Below are positions 26,154 through 39,085 of a DNA stretch of 64,000 nt, piece after piece. Origin of the DNA: Earliella scabrosa (taxonomy: Eukaryota; Basidiomycota; Agaricomycetes; Polyporales; Polyporaceae). The DNA lies in assembly GCA_022605405.1 (NCBI GenBank), contig JABYQQ010000004.1:496001-560000 (forward strand), in the 5' to 3' direction. The translations under genes and the position numbers were made by a program. Positions within the stretch are counted from its first letter, which is position 1. Each line of letters begins with the position of its first letter. Under the pieces are notes generated by a model. The model did not search any database. It worked only from the letters and a program-made list of their open reading frames with translations, and had not been told where the DNA came from.

Positions 26154-28801
26154 CTACAGCATAAACCCAGCAAAGTACTCATCTACATAATCCACTCGCT
26201 CAAGCGGAGCGACAGTCCCGATGTAGCCATCGGGCCTGACGACGACAATGGCACCCTGGTTGGGCTCGATACCGTAGGTCATGAAACCTCCACCACCAAT
26301 GCGGCCTTGCACGTCCACGTCGTCGACAAGAACCCTGTGAGAATCCGTCAGCACAGCGCGTAGGTAGGGAGTGATCGGGGGTCGTACTTGGACCAGTGAG
26401 ACCGGAATACCTCAGGAACATCTACCGAACATCAGCATTGTATGGCGCCACGAACCCAGAGACTACACTCACCAGTATAGTCCACGCTGTCCCTCTCGGC
26501 TGCTGTGAAGCAAAGGACATCAAAGATCTGCGAATGGTCTCCGTGCGAGAAGCGGCGCAGGAAGCTCGACGGCTCCTGCATACGCTCCGCGAGCGCGCGC
26601 AGCTGCCCGGCGCCCGTCTCCGTCTTCACGTCTCCCACGAACACAAGGATCTTGAAGCGCGTGTCCGCCGGGAGGAGGTCGTGGATGTTCACGGGCTTCG
26701 CGTCCGCCGCATGAATGAAGACGTGTGGGATCACGCGCTCTCCGACTATGAGCTTCGCTGCGGCGGCCTGCAGCGCGTCGTTGACGATGATCGAGGGCGC
26801 GTAGCGGATTCCGATCCCACTCGTAAATCCGCCGAATGTCTTGAATACCCTGCACGCGCGAGGTTGGGTCAACATCTGGACGTAATGGAGCAAGAATTAG
26901 ACAGAGCGACGCACCCGAGCGTGGCTTCATGGGTCACACCATCCTGGTTGCTCTCTGTACGTGGCTTGCCTGAGAAGAGGGTCGCCCACTTGCGGTCGAA
27001 CTCGATCAGGTCCTGTGCGAACTTCCTCCGCTCGCCCTCGTACTGTATCAGATACGGATGAGTTAGATAGACTATCCAGACGGTCGGCAGACAGCGCGAG
27101 AAGAACCCACGGTACGCAGGAGAGACATGTCAGCCCATCCTTTCAACACGTATGCGAGCTTCCACGCTGCGAGCGGGGGTGGCGGGCGTGAGATACCGGC
27201 GGCTGTTGCCAGAGCATGTGCTCCACTCACCGAGGTTGTGCGTGTCTCCCATCGAAGCGTTCATACCTTGACCTGGGGGCGAGACGCGTCAGAAAGCGCG
27301 GGATAGCGGGGGACGAAAAAGGTTACCGACCCGCTTTCGGGGAATGGGTGTGGCATGCGTCCCCTGCGATGAGAATCCGATCCTCCACCGAGAATCGCTC
27401 TGCCACTCTCTGACCGACTATAGCAAAGGACAGCGTGTGAGCGCGTGTGCGGGAGCGAAGCGCATAGAGACCGGTAGACGTACTGATGTACACCGTCCAC
27501 CACTGGACTTCGCCAATGGCTTTCAGGCGATAAGGCTGCAGTATCTTCGCGGCGGTCTCGATGAGCTTCTCGGGACTCGTCTGCGCCTTATCGACTCGAT
27601 TCGTCTGCCGGTCGACCACGCTGACATCGGATAGTTGGACGTAGAGGCGAACAAGGTCGCCTTCGCGTGGCACGACCAGGATGCTTCCGTGGGTAGAGTG
27701 AATCACCGTTCGGGCGCGGATATCGGGGAAATCAGTTTCCGGGACGAAGTCGACCACTCCCCATACGAATTCTGCAAGAGGATTAGAGCTGGACGCTATT
27801 CTTAGTAACAGCATGAGTATCACCTGTTTGGGCACCTTCGAGTTGGATGCCCATCGCCTTCCGCACCCAGGAGTGCGCACCTAGACACGGATGAGTGCCG
27901 TGTTAAGAGGTCACGAAGTGCAAGACACTGACCATCTGTCCCAACGACGAACTTGGCATGAACGACCTCACGCTCGCTCTCATCGCCCTCGAAATGTTGC
28001 AGGACAACCTGGAACGAGTGCTCTACGTCGGCACATATGAGACACTACAAGAAGACATACCTTGACAAGATGGGCTTCGGTATCCTTCACGTCTAACGGA
28101 TCCGAGCTGGACAGCTCCAACACGGTCGGAACCGTAGCCTGCTCGACTTCCAAGCCCTTGGGTTTCATCGCATCCCGAAATAGTGCTTCAGTGCCTCCTT
28201 GATGGCGGGTCATCTGTACGTTATGTTAGTCGACAGGTAGCCTCTAGGGCTCGCAGAGACACTGACCGTGAAGGGGTAGCGTGCAGTTGGAGACGAAATG
28301 GCTGCCATACGATCCACCCTCTACAGAATGTTCATGTGTGTCATGGATTGCGATAGTAGATACTCACCTCGATTCCGCCACTTCGCCCAGGGTTGTAGAA
28401 TGCCTGAAGAGACAGGATCAGTTATCTAAACTCAGAACGAGGGTGGATAGCCTCACATTTCTGTGTATCTCCCTCCCCTCACGTAATAGACGTTCGAAAA
28501 GCCCGTAGCTCTGCAAATACGATAGCTCTTAGCCGGGCGATGCCTTGATGGAGCGGATGAAGATGACACACCTGCAGGATCTCGTGCGTACGGGGTTGAA
28601 TCCCGTCTGCTTGACCTGCTTCTATGCCTGCGGGTCTGCGGTGCCTCGCGGTAAGGTATGGGGTGACGAAGATGGGGTCATGAATGCGCACCTCTTGTCT
28701 ACAATTCGAACTTCCACCCCGGCGTTGTTCAGCGCATTGGCGCACATTAGTCCTGCTGGACCCGCGCCGATGATGAGAACATCCACGTTGGTTTCGGGCA
28801 T
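26154..28801 (-). CDS. FAD-dependent phenol-2-monooxygenase-like enzyme, copy 2
   Basis: Sixteen exons in translation order: 28692-28801, 28572-28635, 28457-28510, 28368-28403, 28267-28320, 28061-28213, 27933-28008, 27824-27880, 27484-27771, 27331-27417, 27231-27272, 27111-27166, 26915-27042, 26473-26849, 26388-26421, 26154-26334, giving 598 residues. Eleven of sixteen exon lengths are identical to copy 1. Motifs: VDVLIIGAGPAG, GQADGIQPRTHEIL (canonical here), [32 protein letters not shown], and the thioredoxin-like C-terminal domain with FKILVFVGD and AIVVVRPDGYIG. The N-terminus is eight residues shorter than in copy 1. It converges on the prenyl synthase, with stop codons less than 190 bases apart. 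The substrate is unknown; a phenolic or quinone-like aromatic is inferred from the family. Confidence 0.93.
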
Positions 28802-30544
28802 GGTCGACCTGCGTGTTGAGACGTGGTTCGAGACAAGGAGGAGGCCTGAGCTCCTGAGACCGTCCGAACTTAAACTCCGTCCTCGGACCCCTTGCGAACG
28901 CGACCAGGTGAGCACGCAGCGGCTGACTTCACATGAATGAGAGTACTTGCATAGAGCATGTGTAGAATGTGGGAGCAGGCGCCTTTGGACTTGACCCGGT
29001 CAATTCGAGCAGACGTAGCTATTGGGCCCGATGACTGGGAGTCGGTCGCCGAAGCTGTGGAAGGTCATGTCACACATGGCGCCATGCCTCTTGCAGCCTC
29101 TAGGAAGCCATTCCGGTCACCAAGATCCAATCCATGGATTCGCACAGGTATGTGCGCAGATCGGAGGGCTCAATCCAGCCAAATATCTGACTCCGGTGCG
29201 AACGTTGATGACCTCTCGGATGCGACCCGATCGTTGAATCAACCGCTAGGTATAGTTCTAGAAGGTCACCGTAGTAGCTCTTCCCCCATGCCTCGCATGA
29301 ATATCATTTACACACCTGCTTGAGACAGCTGCGTCGTTTGGTATGTGCTTAGGGACCCCATCCACCTAATACTTTCCATCGACAGCTGAGCCTGAGTGTT
29401 TCGGCAACCAAGTCACCTAGGGGCACGAAAAGCCGTAGCTCTATATCTGTGTGCGCCATTCGGTAGCGTCTTAGTGAGATTCAGTATGAGTTAAGTGCTG
29501 GTACTCATCAAGAAGAATAGTAGGTCGTTGCGGTGGTCGAGAGTCAACGTGGCAAATGCTCCGGTCCAACACCGGGCCGGTTGCATTCGGCAGTCTCCGG
29601 CCCAACGGACGTTGGCCTGCACCCTGACGTCAACAACTTCTCTTGAAGTTTGAACTGCTATATACAAGTGACTACCCTTCAGGAGATATGTGCGTCCATG
29701 TATGCTTCTAGCACAGTTGATTTTCATGACGCGCAGATGCCTCGCTCGTACAAGGCCTCACACTGGCACTGCGTCACGGTACAAACCTGGCCGCGTGCGA
29801 TGCTGAGTACCTCTCCCCAACGCTCCTGGTTCATACAGCCTGGTCGTGCTGAGTATCTCGTATACAGCAGTGCGTTTGCAAGCATGACATACAATAAAGC
29901 GTAGCTTACTCACGCATCCCAAGAGTCTGGCGCGCCATACGTTCCGGCTGAAGGCAGCATTCCCACATTGACGGCCGCCTTACTATCGTCCACGGAGGCA
30001 GTCCCCTAGATCGATGCATGACATTGCCCACTTCCACACAGACAACGCAATCTCAAACTCTTTACTCGTTCAGTGAGTGTTGCGATACCAACTTTGGGTT
30101 TGCGCTCTCACGTTACCACTAATAGCATTATCAACGTTCCTGACACACGAAGCTGCTTGAGACGCGTCAGGTACCCTCAGCAAAGTATGTGGGTTATCTG
30201 ACTCACAGATCGAAATAATACGGAGTGCTCAAAGCCTAGGTATTGTATCTTCTTCATCTTAGCGGTGTATCTGCACTGTTGCGCATCTCTGCGTCGCCAG
30301 TGCGTTGCTCACGATGCTGAACAGTACTGGAGGGTCTCGTTCGCCAGCAATACGTCTCGGAGCACCATCGGCAGAATTTCCATAGTTCTATGCCATGCTG
30401 TCATCCCGAACAAGATGTTTTGACATGGACGTGCTGTAAAACCTTAACCTTACCACACTCGACGTCGACCCTCCCCCAGCCTCAACTGCCAGTCTGCAGG
30501 AGCAACGACTGACTCCCTTCCAGCATCTAGCCCAGCAATTAGGG
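28802..30544. other. Intergenic, no supported gene
   Basis: About 1.7 kb with only short motif-free frames. It includes the upstream region of the minus-strand monooxygenase and, at the far end, of DUF6533 copy E. Confidence 0.5.
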
Positions 30545-32211
30545 ATGGCATCGACCTTAGAGGAGTATAGTGGCTTGTACGTACCGGTTTTCATCTCCCT
30601 CTCAAGGCTCATCTCACTCATAGTATCAGGCGCATGGATAATTCCTTCGTGATTGCTATCGGAGGTGAGTGTGTTACCTCCCCTGCGTACCTCCCCCGGT
30701 CAGATGTTTGGCTAGCTTTCATATTCTGGGAGCACATTCTCACCCTAGACGACGAAGTGGAGTTGTTCTGGGCGACCAATCTTACCGGAGCGGCGGTTCT
30801 CTTCCTTAGCAATCGATACATCGTCCTCTTGATGGGAGTATATGTGTTGTGCGGCTTTGTGACTATGTCCGACCAGGTATGTCTCTGTCTATGAGTCCTA
30901 GCTCTGTACTCTGCTCACCAATCTCGTCTATCATGTAGAGGTACGCCTTATATCGCTTTGGAGGAGATCCCGACTGATTCCACTCAGTTGTGCTCTCTAC
31001 GCGAAGGCATACTACGGGATTACAGTTCTCCAGTACATCCCATGGGCAGGTCTGTTCATGGTCTTGTTACCCCAATACCATGTTTAATCTGAAGCTACAT
31101 ACAGTCTTCTCAGCATTACGAGCATTCGCCCTCACCCGGAATATCACCATCGGCGCTCTGGTCTTCATTCTCTCCATAGTAACAGTCGGACTTAACTTTG
31201 TACATACTTCTTCCTGGCTATTTGTTCACGGTCAGCTAACGGTGGTTACAATCAGAGTCAATATGGATTCGGTGTCACTGGTGTCAACCACCCAATCCTA
31301 GGATGCGTCGGTCAGGACCCGCTTGATGCCACGCTGTCAGAACGGTGCGTCATCTCGTACGCTTTCTCATCATCCAGCACTCATGCAATTCATGTCAGCT
31401 GTACGTCTGTATGCACCGTATGGTCTACTGTGCTTTGACAGTCTTGAATCCTAGTCGCCATCGTCTCCAGGTCATGCTTGATTGCCGCTGACGCGCTTCT
31501 CATCTATATCACCTGGGTAACGTTGGCACGGAAAGGGGGAACGACCAGCATGCGAGCACGCTCATTTGTGGGTGTACTCCTTCGAGACGGTCAGTGGTTT
31601 ATGTTGTTTCATGACACGCGCTCACGGAAACTCGCAGGAGCGATCTGTTTTGGGTAACGTACATGTGGCTTGCGGGGCTGTCTCTCATTTGCTGATGGAG
31701 AAACGGCTGAGCAGGATTCTACTTGTACTAAACTTCCTTCACCTCTTGCTCGCATTGGTTCCTGTACGTTAGTATTTACCTCTAAGTTAGCGGAGCTACC
31801 GAGTCTGGTTCATACTTACCTGGGCTTTAACAGCTTGACATCGTCCAGGGTAACTCAAGCTACGTTTCCGTATTCACGGCGCCGTTAGTATCTCCATCTT
31901 CATCTCAGTCGTTTCTTCTGTTCCAAGTCTGACATAACTCGATCAGTATAACTGCGATCCTGGTCTCTCGCTTCCTCTTGGATCTCCAGAGAGCAAACCA
32001 GAGAGCGTCTAACTTAACATCACACGAGCAAGATACAGACGATATGGTGCGAGAGGCACAGACGGAGAGCCTCGTCTTCCAACGAGTAGTTGGCTCTCTG
32101 GCATCTTCTACGGCACAGACTCGCGACCGGGTCGGAGATATGGACTCTATCCTGATTGTGGAGGACCGTACTGAAGGCGAGGATGCCGCTCTTGGGACTC
32201 CTGAGGCCTGA
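30545..32211 (+). CDS. DUF6533-domain seven-helix membrane protein, copy E
   Basis: Exons 30545-30576, 30630-30664, 30716-30876, 30939-30940, 30988-31049, 31105-31199, 31256-31344, 31399-31400, 31455-31589, 31638-31653, 31715-31763, 31849-31883, 31947-32211, giving 325 residues, the shortest copy. The signature is FIFWEHILTLDDEVELFW; the acceptor at 30715 was chosen over an upstream AG because it restores the family alignment at this position. VSRSCLIAADALLIYITW follows the second 2-nt exon (CT). Exon 9 is 135 nt, with a loop insertion ARKGGTTSMRARS. The C-terminal half has ILVSRFLLDLQRANQRAS and an acidic tail. Function unknown. Confidence 0.86.
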
Positions 32212-32725
32212 TCGGCACGGGATAGTCAAACCTTGTAAGTCATCACTCCTGTCGAAGATCACCGTGGCGATGCTCATAGATCTCCCTCATAGCATTTGCT
32301 ATGCTTTTTGCGATACTGGTAGATATGAGGCGCGATTGATTCAGGCTATGCCCTGTGCTCACCACCACACTGCAACCTATCACACTCTCCGAGAGCTCGT
32401 GTGTCAAGACAGACAGGTGAGGCCGTCTGACACCCGTTTCTCATTCAGCGTCTGCGCTTATGGCTCCGATGTCGTAATGCGTGCTATTTATTCCACTCGC
32501 TATGCCGGTTCTGTAGAGGCAGCCCGCTTTCACAGCGCATAACCCTGTGCGGCGTGCGCTTCGCCGATGTGGCACGGTCCGGACGACGTCGTTGCGGAAT
32601 TGGAGTCTATTTCGGGATGATGAAGGGCTTGTAACCTTGTCTGGTCATGGGGTAGGATATCAGCCGTGATGGGAACGACCGCGGGGGATCCTCATTGATC
32701 CCCTCGTAGAGTCGTATTCGCCATC
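32212..32725. other. Spacer between DUF6533 copies E and F
   Basis: A 128-codon frame (32156-32542) overlaps the end of copy E and has no motif. No supported gene. Confidence 0.5.
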
Positions 32726-34489
32726 ATGTCGTCTCAAGACGTTGCAGATATCATCGACGGCTACAACAACCTGTGAGTGTTTTGCGGACTCCTCACATGA
32801 AGAACCTCCTCTAAACTGTGTATTCTGGTCTAGAGTGGTGAACGCATACTGTGTGGTCGCAGCAGCATGTGAGTTTCTAGCCACATGATAGAGAAGGCAC
32901 TGCGTTGCTGATATAAAGATCTCTCGGTTTTTCACGACATAGCGTTCGTCTTCTACGAGTACATCATAACCTTCACTTCAGAAGTCGAGCTGTTCTGGAA
33001 GCGGGGCTTCAGCGGCGCCACTGTACTCTTCCTCGTCAACCGGTATCTCGTCCTCGCCGTAGCTATACTCAACATGGCTGGATTCACGTCTCTCTCAGAT
33101 ACGGTATGTGTGCTCCTACTATTGGATTGCTTGCATAGCGCGCAGCTGAGCTCCGTCTCACATTTCCCGCTCTTGTAGAGGTCTGTTTGTTTGACTTATT
33201 CTCCGAGGACTGGCTTAACTCATACATTTCACGGCATAGTTGTTCTCTACTTGCTAGGGCCGCATTTGGGCTGTCGCCACTACAGTATATTGGCTGGGCT
33301 AGTAGGGTCTGATGGAGCTTTGCCACTCTTCCATTGAACTAACGCGACGCCTCCAGCATTCGCAGGTTTGCGATCCTTCGCGCTGAATAGAAACCGGGCC
33401 GTGGCGGTGTTCGTGTTTGTAATCTCTTGTGTGCCAGTGGGAGTCGACTACGTGAGTACATTGTGTTGAAGAATGAGTACCCGTAAAGACTGAACTTCAC
33501 ACAGAGCTTCTACCGATATGATGTACAGGGTGTCAACTTGCCTGTGGTCGGGTGCGCGGGGACGGATACCATGAGTGCTTCAGTAATCACCAAGTACGTC
33601 GCGCTGTCCTACTACGCGCTATGCTGTATGCCTAACTCGGCGATAGACGTGAGTTGCTTAAGCACACTTGATGTGAATTCAGTGTGACTGACGCTCATAC
33701 ACCCAAGTCGTCATCGGGGTGCGATCATGCTTGATAACTGCAGATATTATCCTCGTCTATGAGACATGGTCAAGCCTTGCGCGACGCGGGTTTTGTCACG
33801 GGAGGCACTCGTTCGTGAAGGTCCTCGTATACTGTGGTGAGCTCAGCATCACCTTCAACACTCCTCGTGAGAAGGTACTCATCCGTGCTCTGCTCCAGGA
33901 GCCACTTACTTCTTGTGCGTATGGCTACGATGTCCTACACATACTCAGACGGTACTCACACCTCTTCTTGGTTGCAGCGTGCTGTTGATCCTGAACATCC
34001 TACATCTAGTCTTGACCATGCTCGCAGTACGTGAAGCTGCTCGGTTCTTGTTTGTCCCAATGAGATCCAAATGTAGTTGCTAAACAGATCAATACTCCTT
34101 TCCAAGCAGCCAGCAACGTCTCCGCATTCACAGAGCCGTGAGTGACAGCCCGTTTGGGGTCTCAATCTTGACTACTCATCATGCAATGGCTTAGTATCAC
34201 CGCAACCCTCATTTCCCGCTTTCTTCTGCAACTACAGTCGACGAGAAAGAGGACGCTACACATCGATACTCATAGTCTCCCTGGGAACACCACTCTGGCC
34301 CTCGAGACACTTGTATTCGACCGGGTGGCAGGACCCATCGGATCGTCTCTATCCGCTGACGAGATGGATGGTACCCTCAGTAACGAATATGAGCTGACGG
34401 GTGGGCTCGCGCGGTCGCATGGAACGGCTGAAGAAGCAACGGAAGGCGCAGGCGTAGTTTCGTCGCGCCCAGTGGTCATCGGTCGATAA
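32726..34489 (+). CDS. DUF6533-domain seven-helix membrane protein, copy F
   Basis: Exons 32726-32772, 32834-32868, 32943-33103, 33179-33180, 33240-33301, 33357-33451, 33505-33593, 33647-33648, 33708-33836, 33899-33914, 33978-34026, 34088-34137, 34195-34489, giving 343 residues. The signature is FVFYEYIITFTSEVELFW, with NRYLVLAVAILNMAGF and SDT. Helix five reads VRSCLITADIILVYETW. The 16-nt exon 10 was found by size and frame; nearby alternative AG sites fail. The final exon has TLISRFLLQLQSTRKRT and a Glu/Thr-rich tail ending SSRPVVIGR. Last DUF6533 gene of the window. Function unknown; integral membrane location inferred. Confidence 0.87.
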
Positions 34490-34629
34490 ACGACATTCTA
34501 GCTACGATTGTATTCGTGACTTGTCACACTCTATCATGCATTCAAATCGCAACATACACATCTCGAAACTGGCCCAATTCGACGAGCAATCATGAGAAGT
34601 GACCAGTGAACGGCCAGGTCATCCCGTCC

Positions 34630-36629
34630 TCAGTATTCCGCCTCATTGATATTCTCACTAGTTCTCTGCTCGCCACCCTCAACACCATCCGACTCCGACT
34701 CCTCACTCACAGCAGTTGGCCAACTGAGCCTTGGCAGCCCCCACGCAGCTTCCCTATCGTCCTCGCCCGGATACATCATCCAATACTCGTTCATCCCCTG
34801 GCCCCTCCACAGCCCCTCCTCCTCGATTGCCCACAGCCTCTCCGCCACAAACTCAACAGCGACCGCCTTCCCCACGCGCTCCAGCGCGAGCACTAACTCC
34901 CCCTCATCGCCCTCCGAGTCTAACGCCACCGCGCCCGGCGCGCTCAGCGTGACGCGCTTCAGGCCCGTGCGCGCGCGCCAGCCGACGGTATCGATGAGCA
35001 CGCCCGAATCCAAGATTGGGAACGACACCTGCACGGTCAGGTGTTCGAGCGCAGGCAACGTTTCCTCTTCCTCTTCCTCCTCCGAGGGGACGAGCGCGGC
35101 ACGCACGTGCGCCCCGAGCCGCCGCTCCGCGTTGTAGCTCGCCAGCACCAGTGTCGAGATGGCCGGGGCGGCGGGGGAGACGGCACGGATGACATTCTGC
35201 AGGAGGTTCTGCTGGAATGCGGACGAGTCCGCGGCGACGCGCAGGGTGCGGACGGTGCGGCGCGCGATCATTGCGACCGCGCACCGCACCATGCTCGCGC
35301 GGGGCACGCCGAACCCTGGCCCAGTGAGGTGCAGCCAGAGCGCGCCCCTGGACGCGAACGCGGGAGGGCTCCAGGCGCGGACGTGGAGGTCGGTGTGGTG
35401 TTCGGCAACGTCGATGGACGTGCAGTCTCCTAGGTTGGGGAGCGCGGCGAGCAGACGGGTGAGGTCGTCCAGGCCGGATCTGCCGAAGCGCGGGGCAACG
35501 CGGTGCAGCTGCACCAGCGCGGTTTGGGGTATCGCGAGGCGCGAGAGGATAGTTGTGAGCTCGGGGAGCGTGAAGGTGTCGAGGTAGAGTGCGCGCAGAT
35601 AATGGAGGTGGACGACGGTCGTGGAGGGATGCCCGGGCCAGGAGAGGTCGGAGGGACGGACGTCGAAGGCGTAGAGGGTCTGGAGCTGGGGGGTGCCTTC
35701 GAGGAAGGCGAGCAGATGGTTTGGGCTGACGCCGCATGAGTGGTCCCCGGTGAGACGGAGGTGTACGAGGGACGGTAACGGGTGTTTGGGGAGCGTGAGC
35801 GCGAGGAGGGAGATCGAGAGCACTCTCAACTTCGGTGCACACGGGCTGGGGTCTGAAGGAGTGGTAGTAAACCATTCGATGGGCTCGGCGTTGGTTAGTG
35901 CGTTCTGTTCGAACCTGCGGCCGTCGACCAGTGGGGACACAATGCTCAGGCGAGTCAGAGACGAGATGAACGCGGTCAAGAAACCCCGGAGGTGCTGCGA
36001 GTAAAACACCTTCTGGATCGGAAACACAAGGTGGTCGATGCGAGGGCAAATCGCCGGAGTGGGATTGGAGTAGAACGTACGGTGCACCACGGCAGGCGGA
36101 AGGTCAGCCGGGACAACCACGCGCACACGCATATCGCCTGAACGCTGCAGAAAGAGGTCCTCCAGTGCGCCGACCTTCGTGATGGCAATGTCCGCCCAGG
36201 CCCTCTTGTCGGAGATGGCGACGGCGCGCCATCGTGCGCACACTTGTGAGAGGGCGAGAAGAGTATGCATGTCGGGAACAGCCTCGAGAGTGCCAGCCGG
36301 TCGGGCGGTAGCGAGCCGAAAGATGTGTGTGAGGATCTCTGACGGCAGTTGGGCAGCAGTACAGAACTGGTTCCTCCTGCTGCGGATGCAGGTCAGCGTC
36401 TTGACGACGCCCGCTTCCAGGAGGCCGAGCTGTTGGGACAGTACTGTTACTAGATAATGTCAATGGCATGCTGGAGTAGGATCGCATACCTGGAAAGCAC
36501 TACATGGGTGTAATCAATATGGTTTACTTCGCGAACAGAGGGCGCACTGGGAACTCACTTCAAAACATCGCCGTCGTGTCCCAGCGCACTCTTCAGCGAC
36601 CCCAACGCTTGGAAGGAGGCGGGGGGCAT
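34630..36629 (-). CDS. F-box protein with LRR-like C-terminal region
   Basis: Exons in translation order: 36559-36629, 36490-36499 (10 nt) and 34630-36429, giving 626 residues. The N-terminal helix MPPASFQALGSLKSALGHDG is followed by a coiled segment LGLLEAGVVKTLTC and the F-box core LPSEILTHIFRLA. Then comes LLALSQVCARWRAVAISDKR, the classic continuation in mushroom F-box proteins. The remaining 480 residues form irregular leucine-rich repeats (LRVLSISLLALTLPKHPLPS, LVHLRLTGDHS). Such proteins bind Skp1 in SCF ubiquitin ligases and choose substrates by the C-terminal part; the substrate is unknown. The family is large and fast-evolving in Agaricomycetes. The 10-nt exon is required to join the two coding exons in frame. 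Confidence 0.82.
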
Positions 36630-37507
36630 CGGACCACCGGACAGGAGGAGGACTTGACACTGAGTACTGATGGTCGACGAGAATCTGAGGACGAGTACAG
36701 AGACCGCGAAGAGGTGGGGAAACGAAGGTAAGTATGAGGAAGAGACGTCGACCATCCGCCAGCGCGGTCGCAGCAGTTTTTGGATCACGGACCCTGAGCG
36801 GCGATCACAGCGAACCTGTCTAGTCGTGGCTCGCCAGAAGCCAACGAAACGCATGAAAGCTCCATATGAGGGAAGGGGACCTCCCAGATTCGACCGATCG
36901 AGCGTGTATAGCTCACTCACGGTAGCTTCCTGACCATGGGACTTGGTGAGCGCATAGCGCTGGCGGGACCATGAGCGTATGTCCTCAGGTCCTAACCATT
37001 GGGAAGTGCTGCCATACGCGTGTATCGTGACCACACAGATTAGCTGTCGGAGATGGAGATGCTGAAGACCCTGTGGCTCAGAAAAAGCATGAAATCCCAG
37101 CTGTTCAAAAAGAAGTTGCAGAGGTATGCGAGCGCGAAATATCCTAAATTATGATTGCCTGCAACTTGTTGAAGTTCGGAGCGAACGTCCACGTCGTTAA
37201 CGTTGGTCTGGGACGTGTCACCCGCAATCTATGTAATTTGTTGGTAAGCGCTTTCCGAAAGCTTTAGGTAGAAGTTGACTTTCTGAATAACACCGGAGAG
37301 ACTTCCTGAAGAGTCTGGCTGTGAGTCGCCGTTAACGTGAGCCTTCTGGGTTGAGGATGGCGGAGAGGTGCACTGCTGCCAAGGAGGAGAGGGACGTCGG
37401 GCGCCTGCGTCGTTTCCAATCCGGCAATCGGCCGACGGCACGGTGCAACGTGGACGAGGTTCGAATACGCGCTGGGGCAATCTTGAACGGCCACCACATA
37501 CACCACG
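36630..37507. other. Divergent intergenic region between F-box and NAA10 genes
   Basis: Motif-free frames on both strands. It likely holds the two divergent promoters. Confidence 0.5.
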
Positions 37508-38319
37508 ATGGTGAACATACGGCCAGCTCGGGTATGCCATAGCCATACTGGAATCGAAACTTGTATTCTGACTAATTCATCTGACTCATCATCCCAGGTG
37601 GAAGATCTGGTGGGCATGCAGGCATGCAACCTGCAGAACCTGCCCGAGAACTACACGATGCGGTACTGTACGTATACGCCTTCTGGACATGCAGGGTTGT
37701 GGTCCTGCTCGCTGACAGTCTGGCAGATCTGTTCTACCAGCTGTCGTGCCCGCAGCTGTCGTATGTCGCAGAGGTCGATGGAAGGGTCGTCGGGTACATC
37801 CTCGCACGGATGTGAGTGGCATATTTGCTGCTCGCAGTCCTCTAGAAGTTCTGACGGCATGATCCGGCATTGACCTACACAGGGACGATGATGCTGGAGA
37901 CGGTGAAGAGCCACACGGACACGTCGTGTCCATCTCGGTGCTGCGGTCGTACCGACGCCTGGGGCTTGCGAAGAAACTGATGGTGCAGTCCCGTAAGTTC
38001 CTGTGCTCTCAGCCTTCCGAGCCTCAAGATACTGATTATGATCTTTGTTCTGCATCTGAACTGCCGCCAGAGGAGGCGATGGCGAATGTCTACCGAGCAG
38101 CATATGTGATGCTGCATGTCCGAAAGTCGAATCGCGCCGCACTGAGCCTGTACAAGGACACGCTCGGGTTCCGGATTCAAGAGACCGAGAAGAGCTACTG
38201 TGCGTCAGGCGTATTCCTACTTACATGTCTACATGGCTTGTGGCTAATGGATGTGTGATTGGTATCGTGCAGACGCCGATGGCGAGGATGCGTATGTGAT
38301 GCGGCGCTCTTTCAAGTAA
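37508..38319 (+). CDS. NAA10: N-alpha-acetyltransferase catalytic subunit NAA10 (ARD1, NatA)
   Basis: Six exons: 37508-37531, 37598-37667, 37727-37811, 37883-37992, 38071-38199, 38273-38319, giving 154 residues, the length of the conserved core without the long C-terminal tail of animal homologues. Sequence highlights: [73 protein letters not shown] and [20 protein letters not shown], ending [20 protein letters not shown] is the acetyl-CoA binding Q/R-x-x-G-x-A motif. With NAA15 it forms NatA, which acetylates N-terminal Ser/Ala/Gly/Thr/Val of nascent proteins at the ribosome. All six junctions keep frame. Housekeeping gene. Confidence 0.96.
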
Positions 38320-39085
38320 ACCGATTGGCGGGTGACTGGAGTCGAGAGCGGCCGGCGCAGAGAGGCCCGACGTCCAGGATGGAACTCCTGTTGGATAACG
38401 AGTGCCACTGTGCGTCACAATCTCAATTCCATTTCGGAGTCTTCCGCTTCACAATCGCGATTGGGAGGGAGTGTGCTCTCGGTATGTCTTGACTCCTACG
38501 TCTTGGAAACGTACGCGTGGATGTGCTGCTATACTAGCTGTTATTTTTGTGGACCCGGTCCCAAGTTGGTCCCCAACGCACACTGAAGATCGGCCCTGCG
38601 GACTGATCGCTTTGAACATTACGAGTCGGCGACGTTGTGTCAATTGGACAAAGTAGCCCCACTCCATCTTGCGAAGAGGAATTCCTGAGACGGTCTCTGA
38701 CCATGTGCAGACATCAGTTACTTATCTTGTTGACGATGGTCATAGTACAGAGGTGCCACTGAGGAGGCGTACTGTAAAGGCAGGGCCGACGTTCCGGACA
38801 CAGCATGACAACTGTGGCCCGGCGGCTCCCGGCGGCTGCCCCTGAGAGCCTGACGTCATAGGCACGCGAGGTCGAAGACGTTCCAGACCTGTCCCAACAT
38901 GGCAATGCAAGCGCCGTGTCGAGCGCTTGGCGTGTGGGGAGGGCGAACTCAACGATTTGGGAATACTCTAAGTACTCTTTTCTCTCAGAGCATCTGGACG
39001 CCTGCCCCTCCATCCTCTGCCTCCAGAGGCCTCCGGGCGGTCTCGTTTCTGCTCTCATCCACCCCCTCGTCCTCTACCCGTCCTC
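38320..39085. other. Intergenic, upstream of the histidine kinase
   Basis: No supported gene. Short overlapping frames only; a pyrimidine-rich stretch leads into the kinase start. Confidence 0.5.

Noticed and set aside
34904..36049. 381-codon Arg/Pro-rich minus-strand frame
   Set aside because: Overlapping-frame shadow of the GC-rich F-box gene, which has clear motifs in its own frame.
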